64,000 nt of DNA from positions 195 through 64,194 of the forward strand of contig PLXW01000111.1 of the NCBI GenBank assembly GCA_003151595.1, in the 5' to 3' direction. Below, piece after piece: positions 43,802-53,796 of the stretch. The stretch's first letter is position 1. Every line of letters starts with the position of its first letter. A program made the position numbers and the translations under genes. The DNA comes from Myxococcales bacterium. Lineage in GTDB: Bacteria; Myxococcota; Polyangia; Polyangiales; Polyangiaceae. The notes beneath the pieces were generated by a model. It saw only the letters and a program-made list of their open reading frames with translations. It did no database searches and was not told the origin of the DNA.

Positions 43802-44476
43802 TCACGGCCCAACATACAAATACATCGGCGCCCGCTCCGCCCCCGCCGCCCTCTCCACCACCGCCTTCACCGCCACCCTCACCCTCTCATACCCCGCCGT
43901 TCCCCCGAACAGCTGCCACGACGCCGTCGGAAACGCCCCGTTCATCCCCGCGAACGCGCAGCTCGTCCCGCTCCACGTCCCGTACGTCACGTGGCTATTC
44001 ACCGCGATCCACTTCCCGGCCGTGTACACCACGAGCCCGTTCACCAGCGTCCACTCCGGCGGCTGCAGCCCCATCGTCTCGTAGTCCACGTAGCTCTCCG
44101 CGCACGCCGCCGCGTTCGCGATCCCCTGCGGCGGCAGCGCGTGCGACTGGTTCGGCTCGAGATCCGTCAGCCCCATCTGCAGCGGCTTCCCGAGCGTCCC
44201 GGTCACCTCCAGCACGTCGAAATCGCACGCGCGCGACGCGTCGCTCGTCCCGCCCATCGTGAAGTTCCCGTTCACGTACGAGAGACTCTCGTCGGCAGGG
44301 ATGCTCGTGCAGAGCGTGAGCGGATCCGGCGGCAAACGACCGATCGCCATCGCGCTCTCGACGCGCCCCTCGGACCCCTCCTCGCCTTGCGGCGCGACGG
44401 CGCACCCCGCAAGCGCAGCAACGGACAAGAGACTGGCGACGCGAACGACCGAACGAGCAAACGACTTCGTGATCAA
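43802..44476 (-). CDS. Lipoprotein of unknown function
   Basis: 224 residues if the TTG at 44474-44476 is the start; GGAGG lies just upstream and gives a good signal peptide with lipobox LAGC (Cys25). The mature part is a beta-rich domain with PLQMGLTDLEPNQSHALPPQ and a C-terminal segment close to the window-wide lipoprotein style. No family recognised. Divergent from the 646-residue lipoprotein gene at 44785. Confidence 0.7.
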   Translation of the reverse strand: MITKSFARSVVRVASLLSVAALAGCAVAPQGEEGSEGRVESAMAIGRLPPDPLTLCTSIPADESLSYVNGNFTMGGTSDASRACDFDVLEVTGTLGKPLQMGLTDLEPNQSHALPPQGIANAAACAESYVDYETMGLQPPEWTLVNGLVVYTAGKWIAVNSHVTYGTWSGTSCAFAGMNGAFPTASWQLFGGTAGYERVRVAVKAVVERAAGAERAPMYLYVGP

Positions 44477-44784
44477 GATGCCTCCGTGCGCCGCGACTCT
44501 GCGACGCACGGCGTCTCATTGCAGACGGCGCGCCACGATTCACGGCGCGCGCCATCGCGCCATCCGCTCGGGTGATCGCGATCGATCCGCGCGCGCGCCT
44601 GACGCCGACGAGCTCGAAGTGCACGCGCTGCGCTGTGCAACGTGTGCGCGATGCGCAGGCGCACGCTTCTCAGTGCACGACGAACGTCGCCGACACCTTC
44701 GCCTCCCGCATCGTGCTTGTCCCCCGTTCGGCCGACCCCCTTTGGGTGACATGCTCTCTCGCGGGAATCTGCGAGCTTCTGCGC
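44477..44784. other. Divergent intergenic region between two lipoprotein genes
   Basis: 308 bp. The open frame continues upstream of ATG 44785, but the residues there (Cys/Arg-rich, no signal sequence) argue against coding. Promoters for both genes must be here. A short palindrome GATCGCGATC occurs in the middle; nothing else stands out. Confidence 0.55.
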
Positions 44785-46725
44785 ATGTTCAAACGCGCCG
44801 CCGTCCTCGGCCTCCTCGCTCCGCTCGCTGCCTGCTCCGTCAACACGTCGGAGCCGCTCGGGTCCTCGTCCGCCGCGATCACCACGTCGCTGGCGAACCT
44901 CCAGGTGTCTGCGACCGGGACGACGATGGCGTTCTCGTGGAGCGGCTCCGCGGCCTACACGATCGCGCTCTCCGGTCCCGGCGTCTCCAGCACGCTCGCC
45001 GCGACGCACATCGGGTCGAGTGAATCGGCGACGTTCAGCGGGCTCCCGCCGTGCGCTTCGCTGGCGTGGACCATCTCCGCGGGCGGCGTGCCGGTGCAGT
45101 CGGGCGTGTCGAACACGCGATCGGCGAGCGGCGGCGCGTGCGGCCTCATCGACGTCGTCATCGCCGACACGCTCTGGAGGTTCGAGGGGGTCGAGCACCA
45201 AGAGCAGCAGAACATCGGCTGCGGCAACTGGACCTACGCCAGCTGGCCCATCGGTTACGGATGGAACGCCATCCCCTACTCGGGTGGTGCGTACAGCTCG
45301 GCCGAGTGGGGCGCGTTCCACTTCAGCAACAACTCCAGCTTCTGCGCCGAGAGCACGATCCAGGCTTACCGGACGCAGCTCGAGTACCACCTCTCTGCCG
45401 CGCAGTGGGCGCGCGGCGTGACGAACGCCACGCTGAACGCGACGGTCACGAGCACCGGCAACGCCTGCGCGGCGAATGGCACCGCGGCGGCCAACGTCAT
45501 GGGCCTGCGGCTCGCGACGTTCGGACAGAACACGCAAGGGCCGGCGTGGGCCGGGATCATGGGAGCACCCGAGACGGACCTGGGCCTCCTCGCGCAGCAG
45601 CCGGCCGACGCGCTCACGCCGATCACGACGTCGGGCAATCACCTCTCGGTGAACTACGGCGTGCCGGCGTATTCGACGGTCCTCGCCGGCTTCGAGGGGA
45701 ACGACGGCTTCGCCGATCTCACCAACGGCGCGACCCAAACGTGGGCGGCCGACGACAACACCTGCGTGAGCACGATCACCAATGCTGCGCTCGACGTGAT
45801 CTACGCCGGTCCGCTTCCCCCCGAGACGCCGCTCAACTGCATCGGCGCCGTCGCGTGCGGCGGAAGCACGACGGTCACGTGCAGCGCGTCGCCCGACGTC
45901 TTCCAGCTTCACGCCATCGACAGCTGGAACGGCAACCGCGTCGTCGCGACCTCCGACGTCACGAACGGCGGCACACCGACGATGACGTATCCGATCGGCT
46001 CGAGCGCGGAGAGTTATCAGGTCTGCACCATCAACGCCGTCGGCGCGTCTTCGTGCACGCCGGTCACGATCGCCAGCGTCACGGCGTGCCCCGCCGTCCC
46101 CTACTCGATCACCCTCGGCGCCGGCGTCTTGTGGACGAGCGAGACCGCGAACGTCGTCGTCACGTTGAACGAGACGGCGCCTGCCGGCGGCACGCCCGTC
46201 GCGCTCAGCACGCTCGATCCGTGGAGCGAAGGTCGCGCCACGGGCGTGACGCTCCCCGCGACGGTCACCGTTCCCGCCGGGCAGGCGTCGATCAGCGTCC
46301 CCGTCACGGTGGCCGCGACCGCGCTCCCCGCCGTGGAGATTCTCGCCACCGCCAACGGGTCGTCCGCCTCCGCGGGCTTCCAGATCAACACCGGGAACGT
46401 CTACATGACCTTTTCGTCGGGAGACACGGACATCCTGGCCGTCGGGTCGTCGGGCTCACTCTCGATCTGGGTGCGCTACCCGGCACCGGCCGGCGGCGCG
46501 GCCATCACGCTCACGCAGAGCCTCCCGGGGACGATCAGCGTTCCGAGCAACGTCGCTCTGCAGCCCGGCGCGGCCACGGCGACCGTGGACGTCACCGGCC
46601 TCGCCTGGTCCAGGACGATCGACAACGTGACGGCGACCTATGAGGGGAGCGCCGCGGTCCAGGGGATCTCCACCGGCCCTGCGTTGAAGACGCCGCCGGT
46701 GAAGTGCAAAGGGCTGTGCCAGTAG
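44785..46725 (+). CDS. Large beta-rich lipoprotein with Ig-like repeats
   Basis: 646 residues from ATG 44785. Lipobox LAAC (Cys17). The first 90 residues form an Ig/fibronectin-like sheet. Residues about 110-350 form a domain with WRFEGVEHQEQQNIGCGNW and several Cys pairs. The C-terminal part carries two Big/CalX-like beta sandwiches (VVVTLNETAPAGGTPVALST; SLSIWVRYPAPAGGAAITLT). It looks like an adhesion or surface-display protein. Convergent with the GH16 gene, 19 bp apart. Confidence 0.78.
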   Translation: MFKRAAVLGLLAPLAACSVNTSEPLGSSSAAITTSLANLQVSATGTTMAFSWSGSAAYTIALSGPGVSSTLAATHIGSSESATFSGLPPCASLAWTISAGGVPVQSGVSNTRSASGGACGLIDVVIADTLWRFEGVEHQEQQNIGCGNWTYASWPIGYGWNAIPYSGGAYSSAEWGAFHFSNNSSFCAESTIQAYRTQLEYHLSAAQWARGVTNATLNATVTSTGNACAANGTAAANVMGLRLATFGQNTQGPAWAGIMGAPETDLGLLAQQPADALTPITTSGNHLSVNYGVPAYSTVLAGFEGNDGFADLTNGATQTWAADDNTCVSTITNAALDVIYAGPLPPETPLNCIGAVACGGSTTVTCSASPDVFQLHAIDSWNGNRVVATSDVTNGGTPTMTYPIGSSAESYQVCTINAVGASSCTPVTIASVTACPAVPYSITLGAGVLWTSETANVVVTLNETAPAGGTPVALSTLDPWSEGRATGVTLPATVTVPAGQASISVPVTVAATALPAVEILATANGSSASAGFQINTGNVYMTFSSGDTDILAVGSSGSLSIWVRYPAPAGGAAITLTQSLPGTISVPSNVALQPGAATATVDVTGLAWSRTIDNVTATYEGSAAVQGISTGPALKTPPVKCKGLCQ

Positions 46726-46744
46726 GCACGAGCCTCGAGCCCCG

Positions 46745-48103
46745 TCACTGCGCCTGATATACCCGCACGTAATCCACGACCATCCGCTGCGGCCACATCG
46801 ACGTCCCATCCGGCGACCCCGGCCACCCTCCCCCGACGGCGAAGTTCAACAGCACGAAGAACGGCTGGTTCCATACCCACGTCGCGCCCGCAGGCAGCTG
46901 CGCTTGCGTGACGGTCCAGTACAAGTCGCCGTCGACATAGAACCGCACAGAGCTCGCGTCCCACTCGGTCGCGTACACGTGAAAGCCGTTCCCCATCGGC
47001 GCGCCGCCGTTGAACGCGCCGGACAGTCCGACGCCGGGGTAGTCGCCGGGGCCGGGGCCGTGCGTCGTGCCGTACGTCGTGTCGGGCGTACGACCGATGT
47101 TCTCCATCACGTCGATCTCGCCGCACGCCGGCCACCCCACGTTCCCGATGTTCTCGCCGAGCAGCCAGAACGCGGGCCACACCCCTTGCCCCTCGGGGAT
47201 CTGGATGCGCGCTTCGAAGCGTCCATATTGCTGTGAGAACTTCCCGGCCGTGTTCAACCGCGCCGACGTGTACTGACACGGGCCGTTCCAGCACGAGTAG
47301 CTCTCCGCGCCATCGCGCGTGGCGGTGATGACGAGCGCGCCGTTCTCGAGGACCGCGTTCGATGTGCCGCTCGTGTAGTACTCGAGCTCGCCGTTCCCCC
47401 ATCCGCTGCCGCCGGTGTCGAAGCTCCACTTCGACGGATCGACGCCGGAGCCGTTCTCGCCGTCGAACTCGTCGGACCAGGTGAGCTGCCATCCCGGCGC
47501 GGGCGGCGCGCTACCGCCGCTGCCGGATCCGCCGCCCGCGTTCCCGCCGCCCGACGACGTCCCGATGACCGTCGGGTTCCACCGTTGCGCGTTGGTGCCG
47601 TTGCAGTCCCACAGGTCGACGACGGTGCCGTCGTTGGGATCGTCCCCCGCGACGTCCAGGCACTTGCCGCTGTTGGTGTTCACGAAGTTGATGAACCCGT
47701 CACCCGCGTCGCGCACGGTGAAGGTCTGCGCCGGGGTCTGGTTGCAGTCGAAGAGTTGAATCTTGGTCCCGTTGGCGGTGCCGCGCGCCTGCACGTCGAC
47801 GCACTTGTTCGACTGCGTGTTGACGATCGTGAACGCGCCGTTCCCCGCGTCGTCGAGGCGATACGACTGCGCGCCGGTGCCGTTGCAGCTCCACTCCTGA
47901 ATCTGCGTCCCGTTCGCGCTGCCGCTCCCTTGCGCGTCGAGGCACGAGCCGGAGTGGGCGATCGCACCGAAGTTGAAGATGTCGCCGGCGGTGACGGCCT
48001 GGCTGCCGCGTTCTGCGTTCTCGGTGGGAGGAGCGCCGCATGCGGCGGCAGTGAGCAGGACGACGAGGTGCGGGAGGCGGAGGCCGATCGATTTTGCTCG
48101 CAT
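46745..48103 (-). CDS. GH16 beta-glucanase lipoprotein with ricin-type lectin domain
   Basis: 452 residues from ATG 48101-48103. Lipobox AAAC (Cys22). Residues about 43-178 form a ricin B lectin trefoil with three repeats (SGSCLDAQGS, SNKCVDVQARG, SGKCLDVAGDD), each followed by a Q-x-F/W box. After a Gly/Ser linker the GH16 domain spans about 204-452. Its catalytic motif is GEIDVMENIG, with nucleophile Glu329 and acid Glu334. Such enzymes cut beta-1,3/1,4-glucans, so it would help digest fungal or plant cell walls. Confidence 0.94.
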   Translation of the reverse strand: MRAKSIGLRLPHLVVLLTAAACGAPPTENAERGSQAVTAGDIFNFGAIAHSGSCLDAQGSGSANGTQIQEWSCNGTGAQSYRLDDAGNGAFTIVNTQSNKCVDVQARGTANGTKIQLFDCNQTPAQTFTVRDAGDGFINFVNTNSGKCLDVAGDDPNDGTVVDLWDCNGTNAQRWNPTVIGTSSGGGNAGGGSGSGGSAPPAPGWQLTWSDEFDGENGSGVDPSKWSFDTGGSGWGNGELEYYTSGTSNAVLENGALVITATRDGAESYSCWNGPCQYTSARLNTAGKFSQQYGRFEARIQIPEGQGVWPAFWLLGENIGNVGWPACGEIDVMENIGRTPDTTYGTTHGPGPGDYPGVGLSGAFNGGAPMGNGFHVYATEWDASSVRFYVDGDLYWTVTQAQLPAGATWVWNQPFFVLLNFAVGGGWPGSPDGTSMWPQRMVVDYVRVYQAQ

Positions 48104-48260
48104 GCGTATGGCATTGAGCAACCGAGGTGCCACGACGCCTGAACTTCGCGAGCCGCGTTTTCCCGGCGTTTCGCGGGGTGTGCGACGACGATGGTCGCGG
48201 GGGTGACCGATGTCGTCGCGGCCGCGCGATCCACGCACGCGCGCGCCACCGAGAAAACGC

Positions 48261-49172
48261 TCACCCCAGCAGCACCACCTTGCCGCCGGGGTGTCTCTTT
48301 TCGGCGAACACCTGCGCCTCACCGGCCGACGCGAGCGGCATCCTCTTCGCGATCGGAATGACGAGCTTCCCTTGCGCCACGGCGGCCGCGTACCGCGCGA
48401 GCCCCCCGGGGTCGGGGTGCGCCAGGAAGGCGTGAACGACGATGCCGTACTCCCTCGCCCCCGCCGGCTCGCCGACGACGCTGCCGAGCACGCCGCCCGT
48501 CCGGAGCTTGCCGAAGAGTTTCTTGATCGTGTCGCCGCCGACCGTATCGGCGATCGCGTCGAGCGTCGGGAGCTTGGCGATGTCGGCGTCGTCGTCGAGC
48601 GCCACGACTCCATCGACGTCGAGCTTCACGGCCTCGGCGCGCTGCGACGTGCGGACGCCGGCCCAGACGATCGCGCCGCGCGTCTTCGCGGCGTAGACCG
48701 CGACGCGCCCGACGCTGCCGGTGGCCCCGGTCACGAGGAGCACGCTCCCCCTGCCGGGCTTCACGGCATGCTCGATGAGCTGCGCGCCCGTCAGGAGAAT
48801 GAGCGGCAGCGCGCCGGCGTCGGCGACGTCGAGCCCCGGCGGGATCTTCGCCCACGCCTCGGCGGGGCCCGCGACGAGCTCCGCGTACCCTCCCCCGTTC
48901 ACGAAGCCGAGCACGCGGTCGCCGACGGCGAACCGCGTGACGCCGCTCCCGATCTCCGCCACCTCGCCCGAAGCATCGCGCCCGAGGACGCCGGGGAAGT
49001 GGACCGGGAACCGCTCCTTCGCGGCTCCGCTCCGCATCTTCCAGTCGACCGGGTTGATGCTCGCGCCGGCCATGCGCACCACGATCTCGTCCGGGCCCGC
49101 GTGGGGATTGGGGAGCTCGCGGAGCTCGAGCTTGTCGACGTCGCCATAGGCCGTGAGAACGACAGCGTGCAT
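48261..49172 (-). CDS. Zinc-free MDR-family NADP-dependent oxidoreductase
   Basis: 303 residues from ATG 49170-49172 with AGGAG upstream. Quinone-oxidoreductase-like medium-chain dehydrogenase: MAGASINPVDWKMRSG, FPGVLGRDASGEVAEIG, then the Rossmann motif LLVTGATGSVGRVAVYAA. The Cys and His zinc ligands of alcohol dehydrogenases are lacking. It probably reduces quinones or alpha,beta-unsaturated carbonyls with NADPH. Downstream of the GFA gene on the same strand with a 283-bp gap. Confidence 0.9.
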   Translation of the reverse strand: MHAVVLTAYGDVDKLELRELPNPHAGPDEIVVRMAGASINPVDWKMRSGAAKERFPVHFPGVLGRDASGEVAEIGSGVTRFAVGDRVLGFVNGGGYAELVAGPAEAWAKIPPGLDVADAGALPLILLTGAQLIEHAVKPGRGSVLLVTGATGSVGRVAVYAAKTRGAIVWAGVRTSQRAEAVKLDVDGVVALDDDADIAKLPTLDAIADTVGGDTIKKLFGKLRTGGVLGSVVGEPAGAREYGIVVHAFLAHPDPGGLARYAAAVAQGKLVIPIAKRMPLASAGEAQVFAEKRHPGGKVVLLG

Positions 49173-49455
49173 GGGCTTCTCCTCTTCCGATGCACGGCGG
49201 ATGCAAGCGGCATGCGTCGACCGGCGCGATCCTGGAAAATGCGCGCGAATCATCGCCGGGTTCCCGCGAACCGTTGAGCGCTCTGTAGCGGAGTGCCGCA
49301 TCGAGGCCGCGTGACCGTGCGCTCCGGCGCACCCCAGCCGGTGACGGATCGCGACATCTCCATGGCCGCTTTCTGATGCGCGTCTTCCGCTCGTCGCGGA
49401 GGGACGGAGCGCCTCAGCCGGCGATCCTCCACGACCGCGACCGGTCGGGCCGCGC
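49173..49455. other. Intergenic region upstream of the MDR oxidoreductase
   Basis: 283 bp between the oxidoreductase start and the GFA stop, both on the minus strand. I see no gene, strong hairpin or repeat. It probably holds the oxidoreductase promoter. Confidence 0.5.
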
Positions 49456-49890
49456 TCACATGGGCTGCACGCTCGAGGGGACGCTGCGCTCGTCAACGGG
49501 CCACGGCACCGTAGTGCCTGCGTCCCATTTGTCGTGACGACCGTCGAAATACACGACCGCCGACTCGACGACCTCGAAGTTGTCGATGCAGTTCACGTTC
49601 ACCGCGACGTACGCGCCGCCGAGCTGCTCGAGGTCGCCGGGGGAGTAGCAATGGATCCCGCACGTCTTGCAGAAGACCCGCTCTGCCGTGTGACCCCCGA
49701 ACTCGTAGACGCTCAGGTTGTCCTGGCCCGCGAGCAGCCGGAACGCGATCGGCTTGACCGTCGCGCTCGTCGCGCCCGTACGGCGGCAGATGGTGCAGTT
49801 GCACCGGCTGATGCGCGCGTCGGGCGCCATCTCGACCTCGAAACGGACGGCCCCGCAGTGACAGGTCCCCACGTAGTCCTTTTCATTCAT
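49456..49890 (-). CDS. GFA-family (glutathione-dependent formaldehyde-activating-like) protein
   Basis: 144 residues from ATG 49888-49890 with GGAGG upstream. Zinc ligands follow the GFA/CENP-V pattern: CHCG at 10-13, CNCTIC at 30-35 and CKTCGIHCYSPG near 74. The cellular role of most family members is unknown; the name reflects the founding enzyme Gfa. The 77-bp gap to the kinase gene that ends at 49968 contains no clear structure. Confidence 0.9.
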   Translation of the reverse strand: MNEKDYVGTCHCGAVRFEVEMAPDARISRCNCTICRRTGATSATVKPIAFRLLAGQDNLSVYEFGGHTAERVFCKTCGIHCYSPGDLEQLGGAYVAVNVNCIDNFEVVESAVVYFDGRHDKWDAGTTVPWPVDERSVPSSVQPM

Positions 49891-49967
49891 GACGGCCTCC
49901 TTGGGACGCCGCGGAGATGCATCGGACGTACCGGCGAGCGCCGCTGGTGCGGCCTCGCGCACCGGCT

Positions 49968-52900
49968 CTACCTCGAGGTCTCCTTCCACGGCGCGATCGT
50001 CTGCGCCATGCGCTCCATGTCGACGATCGACTGCTCCTGCATCCACGTCACCGCCGCGGCGCGGATCAACTTCGACTCCTCCTCCGCGGCGATCTGCGAG
50101 CGGCGCCAGCGCGCGATCGCCACGTGGAGCGCCATGCGCTCGCCCAGGAACTCCGACTCCGCGGCCATCAACAGATCCGCCGCGTGCCGGCGATCGCCCC
50201 GCGCGGCGACGACGCCGGCGCGGAGCACCTTGGCCAGCGGCGCGCTCCAGCGCGTCCCCTCGGACTCGATGTCCGTCGCGCAGCGATCGGCCTCGCGCAG
50301 GTGCTCCATCGAGTCGCTCGCCGCGCCGACCGCGAGCGCCGCGCGTCCGCGCAGCTCGAGCATCTTGATGCGAATGAACTGCACGCGAAGGAGGAACGCC
50401 TTCGACAGCGCGTCCCACTTGTCGCAAACGCGCGCGTACGCGGCGCGCGGGTGCCCTTCATAGAGATCGATCTGCGCCTGCGCCAGCACGTCGAGGAAGT
50501 GCGGGAGGTGCGTCCCTTGCGTCGACCAGTGCGTGATCGCGTCGTCGGCTTCACGGCGCGCGACCGCCGCATCGCCGCGCGCGAGCCAGGCGATCGAGAG
50601 GACGCCGGTGCGGAGCTGCGTCATCGCGTAGCGATCGCCGCGCTGCGTGGCCTCTTCGAGGAGCGTCGGGATTCGCCGCCCGAGCTCCTTCAGCTCGCCG
50701 AGGTGGACCATCGAACCGAGCGAATAGAAGTTCGCTTGATCGATCGCCCACGCCTGGCCGGCGCACCGTTCGCGGAAGATGACGTTCGCTTCGGTGAAGA
50801 CGTCGAGCGAGTCCTTCCATCGCCCCTCGAGGAACGCGGCGACGCCCGCGCCGGAGAGCGACCACGCTTGCGGCAGCGGCTCGTCCGGAAAGCGCGCCGC
50901 CAGCTCGCGTGAACGCGCGACGATCTTCGCGGTCCGCACCGCGGTGCGCGTACCGCTCGTCGCCGAGTACGCCGCCTCCAGCGCCAGCGCGCGCACGATG
51001 CGGCCCGGCTCGCCGGTCTTCAGCGCCAGGAGCGCGTGGCGCGTCTGGAAGTCGGCGCCGCGAACGGTGTCGACCATTCCCAGCGAGCCCGAGACCGCGG
51101 CGAGCATGTCGATGCGGCGCAGATCTTCTTCGGCGCACTCGGACTCCGCGCGCTCCTTGAAGTCGAGCCCGCGCAGGCGGAGCTGTCCGCGGCGAACGAG
51201 CAGCGAAGCGAGCGCGCTCCGGTTCGTCCGAGCGACCTCCATCCCCATCGCCGCCAGCACGTCGCGCAGCACGTTGAGCCCTTCGTCGAGGTGCCCCGCG
51301 AAGAGGAGCTGCTCGGCGGCGCGGCGTCGCAGATCGATCGCGTCGTCGTGCGATGCCCCCTCGGCCGACGCCAGGAACGCCTCGGCCGCTTCGGCCCCGC
51401 GACCGGCGTTGACGAGAGCGATGCCCAGGTTCGTGCGGATGGCGCGCACGTCTTCTTCCGAGCTGGCGTCGAACGAGAGCGCCAGCTTGTACAGGCGCGC
51501 GGCGCGATCGAAGGCGAGCGCATCGCTGGCGTGCGCGGCGGCGATCAGCGCGTAGCGCGAAGCCTTGTCCGAGTCCTGCGCGCCGCGCCAGTGCGCCACG
51601 AGCGCCTCGACGTCCTCGGGCGCGTGCGCCTCGATCGCCATCGCGATCCGCCGATGCCACGTGCGCCGGTCGTCGTCGGAGAGCTGGCCGAGCACCGCGT
51701 CGCGAACGCGGTCGTGGTACGCCTCGATCGAATCGACGCGACGCACTCCGCTCGCGCGCACCAGGTTCGCGATGCGCAGCCGCGACGCCGCGCGCGCCAG
51801 CCCGGCGAGCTCGATCGACGTCGCGTGCGCCGCGAGATCCATCCGCAGCGGGCCGCCGGCCACGGCCACCACGTCGAGCACCTGGCGCTGCGCTTCGTCG
51901 AGCCGATCGATGCGCGCCACCAGCGCGTCTTCGAGCCGCGCGGTCTTCGCCTGCTCTTCGCTCCCCTGCAGCGCGTGGCGCACCAGCTCGTCGATGAACA
52001 GCGGATGCCCGTTCGCCTCGCGCGCGATCCGCTGCGCCATCTCCTCGCCGCTCCACGGCACGCGATGAAGCAGCTTCCGCGCGAGCTCGCGCGCGTCGTC
52101 GGGATCGAGCCGACCGAGCTTCAGCGTTCGCACGTCGCCGAGCGCCGCCAGCATCTTCTCGGGCGCCGCGTCGCCGACCGGACGCGCCGTCGCCAGGAGC
52201 AAGATCGCCGGCGCGTCGGGCGGGCGGAGAATCTCGCGGAGCAGCGCAAGGCTGTCGGCGTCGGACCATTGCAGGTCGTCGATCACCAGCACCACCGGCA
52301 GCCGCGCCGCGAGGTTGCCGAGCAGCTCGCGCACCGCACCGAAGAGACGCACGCGTCGCTCCTTCGGATCGATCGACACAGCCTCCGACAGCGGCGACGC
52401 TTCGGCGAACGTCCGCACGCGACGCAGCACCGGAAACGCCTGCGCCAGGAGCGCCGCTCCCTTCGGCATGGCCTCGGCGAGGTCCATCGCCGGCATTCGC
52501 GCGAGCACGCGCGCCAGCGTGTCGATGATCCCGTCGACCGCCTTGTACGGCACGCTCTCGCGCTCGTAGCAGCGGCTCGTCAGCACGATGGCGCCCGTCT
52601 CCTCGGCGGCGACGTCGGCGAACCTCCGCGCCAGGGTCGACTTCCCCATCCCCGACTCGCCGAGCACCGCGATCGCGCACGACCCGCCGCGCAGCGTCTC
52701 GTCGAACGCATCGCGAAGAATGGCCAGCTCGAGATCGCGCCCCACGAACGCGGCCCCTGACGCTTGCGGCGTGGGCGCGCCGGGCATCAGCGATTCCCCG
52801 GTGGTGATCCCCCCCTTGGCGTTCAGCCGCTCGAGAATCTGGTCGCACGTCGGCCGCAGCTCGGGCGACACGCGGAGCAGATCGATGCACAGCGTGTTCA

Positions 52901-53771
52901 GATCCGCCGGAACGCCTTCGATCAGGTTGAGCGGCGGCGGCGGCTTGTGGCGCTGCTTCGCCACCAGCGCGTCGCCGGTCGCTTCGCCGAACGGGAACAA
53001 CCCGGTGAGGGCGCGGTAGAGGACGACGCCGATCGAATAGCAGTCGGCTTGCGGGCCGATGGGGAGCGCCGCCGCTTGCTCGGGCGCCATGTACTTCTCG
53101 GTGCCGACGACGAGGTGCGTCTCCGCCTCTTCGCGCGCACGCCTCGTCTCCATGATGAGCCCGAAGTCGAGGAGCACGAGCCGCCCGTCGTCGGTCACGA
53201 GGATGTTCGAGGCCTTGATGTCGCGATGAATCTTCCCCGCGGCGTGCAGCGCGCGCACGCCGCGAACGAGCTGCGGCATCACGGCGCGCAGCTTCTTCTC
53301 GTCGAACGGCGGGAGCCAGCACAGGTCGGCGCGCTTCATCTCGTCTTCCACCACCGACCGCGCGACGGCCGGCGTGGCGATGAGATCGAGCGGAGGATCG
53401 ACGAGCGTGTCGACGATCGTGCGGTCTTCCGAGTTTTCGCTGCCGCGCCGGTACCCGAGGCGATTCACGTACGAGAGGAGATCCTTGCCGTCGATGAACT
53501 CCATCGTGAAGAACCACTGCCCGTCTTCTTCGAAGAGCTCTCCGAGGCTCACCAGGTTCGGGTGGTGGATGTCCTGGAGCGCGCGGAACTCGTTCTTGAA
53601 GCGGAGCAGCGCGTCGGCGTGGAGCTTCTTCAGCACCTTCAGCGCAACGCGCCCCCCTTGCTCGCGGTCGTACGCCTCGTACACCACGCCCGCGCCGCCG
53701 GCACCGAGCCGCCGCAGGACCAGGAAGCGCTTCGTGCCTCGGAAGTCTTCCCCGTGCTGAGTCACGAGCAT
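49968..53771 (-). CDS. PknK-like Ser/Thr kinase fused to AAA/TPR module
   Basis: 1267 residues from ATG 53769-53771. The Hanks kinase domain occupies about 15-320: RLGAGGAGVVYEA, Lys45, HRDIKASN with Asp184, DFG at 202-204, GTEKYMAPEQ. It carries an insert at about 105-160 (ENSEDRTIVDTLVDPPLDLI). An AAA-type ATPase follows with Walker A GESGMGKST near 371, VLVIDDLQWSDADSL and later helices. The C-terminal 500 residues are TPR-like repeats. This is the PknK/MalT-like architecture, without an HTH DNA-binding domain. Its 5' leader contains the foldback element at 53797-54132. Confidence 0.94.
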   Translation of the reverse strand: MLVTQHGEDFRGTKRFLVLRRLGAGGAGVVYEAYDREQGGRVALKVLKKLHADALLRFKNEFRALQDIHHPNLVSLGELFEEDGQWFFTMEFIDGKDLLSYVNRLGYRRGSENSEDRTIVDTLVDPPLDLIATPAVARSVVEDEMKRADLCWLPPFDEKKLRAVMPQLVRGVRALHAAGKIHRDIKASNILVTDDGRLVLLDFGLIMETRRAREEAETHLVVGTEKYMAPEQAAALPIGPQADCYSIGVVLYRALTGLFPFGEATGDALVAKQRHKPPPPLNLIEGVPADLNTLCIDLLRVSPELRPTCDQILERLNAKGGITTGESLMPGAPTPQASGAAFVGRDLELAILRDAFDETLRGGSCAIAVLGESGMGKSTLARRFADVAAEETGAIVLTSRCYERESVPYKAVDGIIDTLARVLARMPAMDLAEAMPKGAALLAQAFPVLRRVRTFAEASPLSEAVSIDPKERRVRLFGAVRELLGNLAARLPVVLVIDDLQWSDADSLALLREILRPPDAPAILLLATARPVGDAAPEKMLAALGDVRTLKLGRLDPDDARELARKLLHRVPWSGEEMAQRIAREANGHPLFIDELVRHALQGSEEQAKTARLEDALVARIDRLDEAQRQVLDVVAVAGGPLRMDLAAHATSIELAGLARAASRLRIANLVRASGVRRVDSIEAYHDRVRDAVLGQLSDDDRRTWHRRIAMAIEAHAPEDVEALVAHWRGAQDSDKASRYALIAAAHASDALAFDRAARLYKLALSFDASSEEDVRAIRTNLGIALVNAGRGAEAAEAFLASAEGASHDDAIDLRRRAAEQLLFAGHLDEGLNVLRDVLAAMGMEVARTNRSALASLLVRRGQLRLRGLDFKERAESECAEEDLRRIDMLAAVSGSLGMVDTVRGADFQTRHALLALKTGEPGRIVRALALEAAYSATSGTRTAVRTAKIVARSRELAARFPDEPLPQAWSLSGAGVAAFLEGRWKDSLDVFTEANVIFRERCAGQAWAIDQANFYSLGSMVHLGELKELGRRIPTLLEEATQRGDRYAMTQLRTGVLSIAWLARGDAAVARREADDAITHWSTQGTHLPHFLDVLAQAQIDLYEGHPRAAYARVCDKWDALSKAFLLRVQFIRIKMLELRGRAALAVGAASDSMEHLREADRCATDIESEGTRWSAPLAKVLRAGVVAARGDRRHAADLLMAAESEFLGERMALHVAIARWRRSQIAAEEESKLIRAAAVTWMQEQSIVDMERMAQTIAPWKETSR

Positions 53772-53796
53772 CGTCACGCTTCGTGAGTGTACCGCC

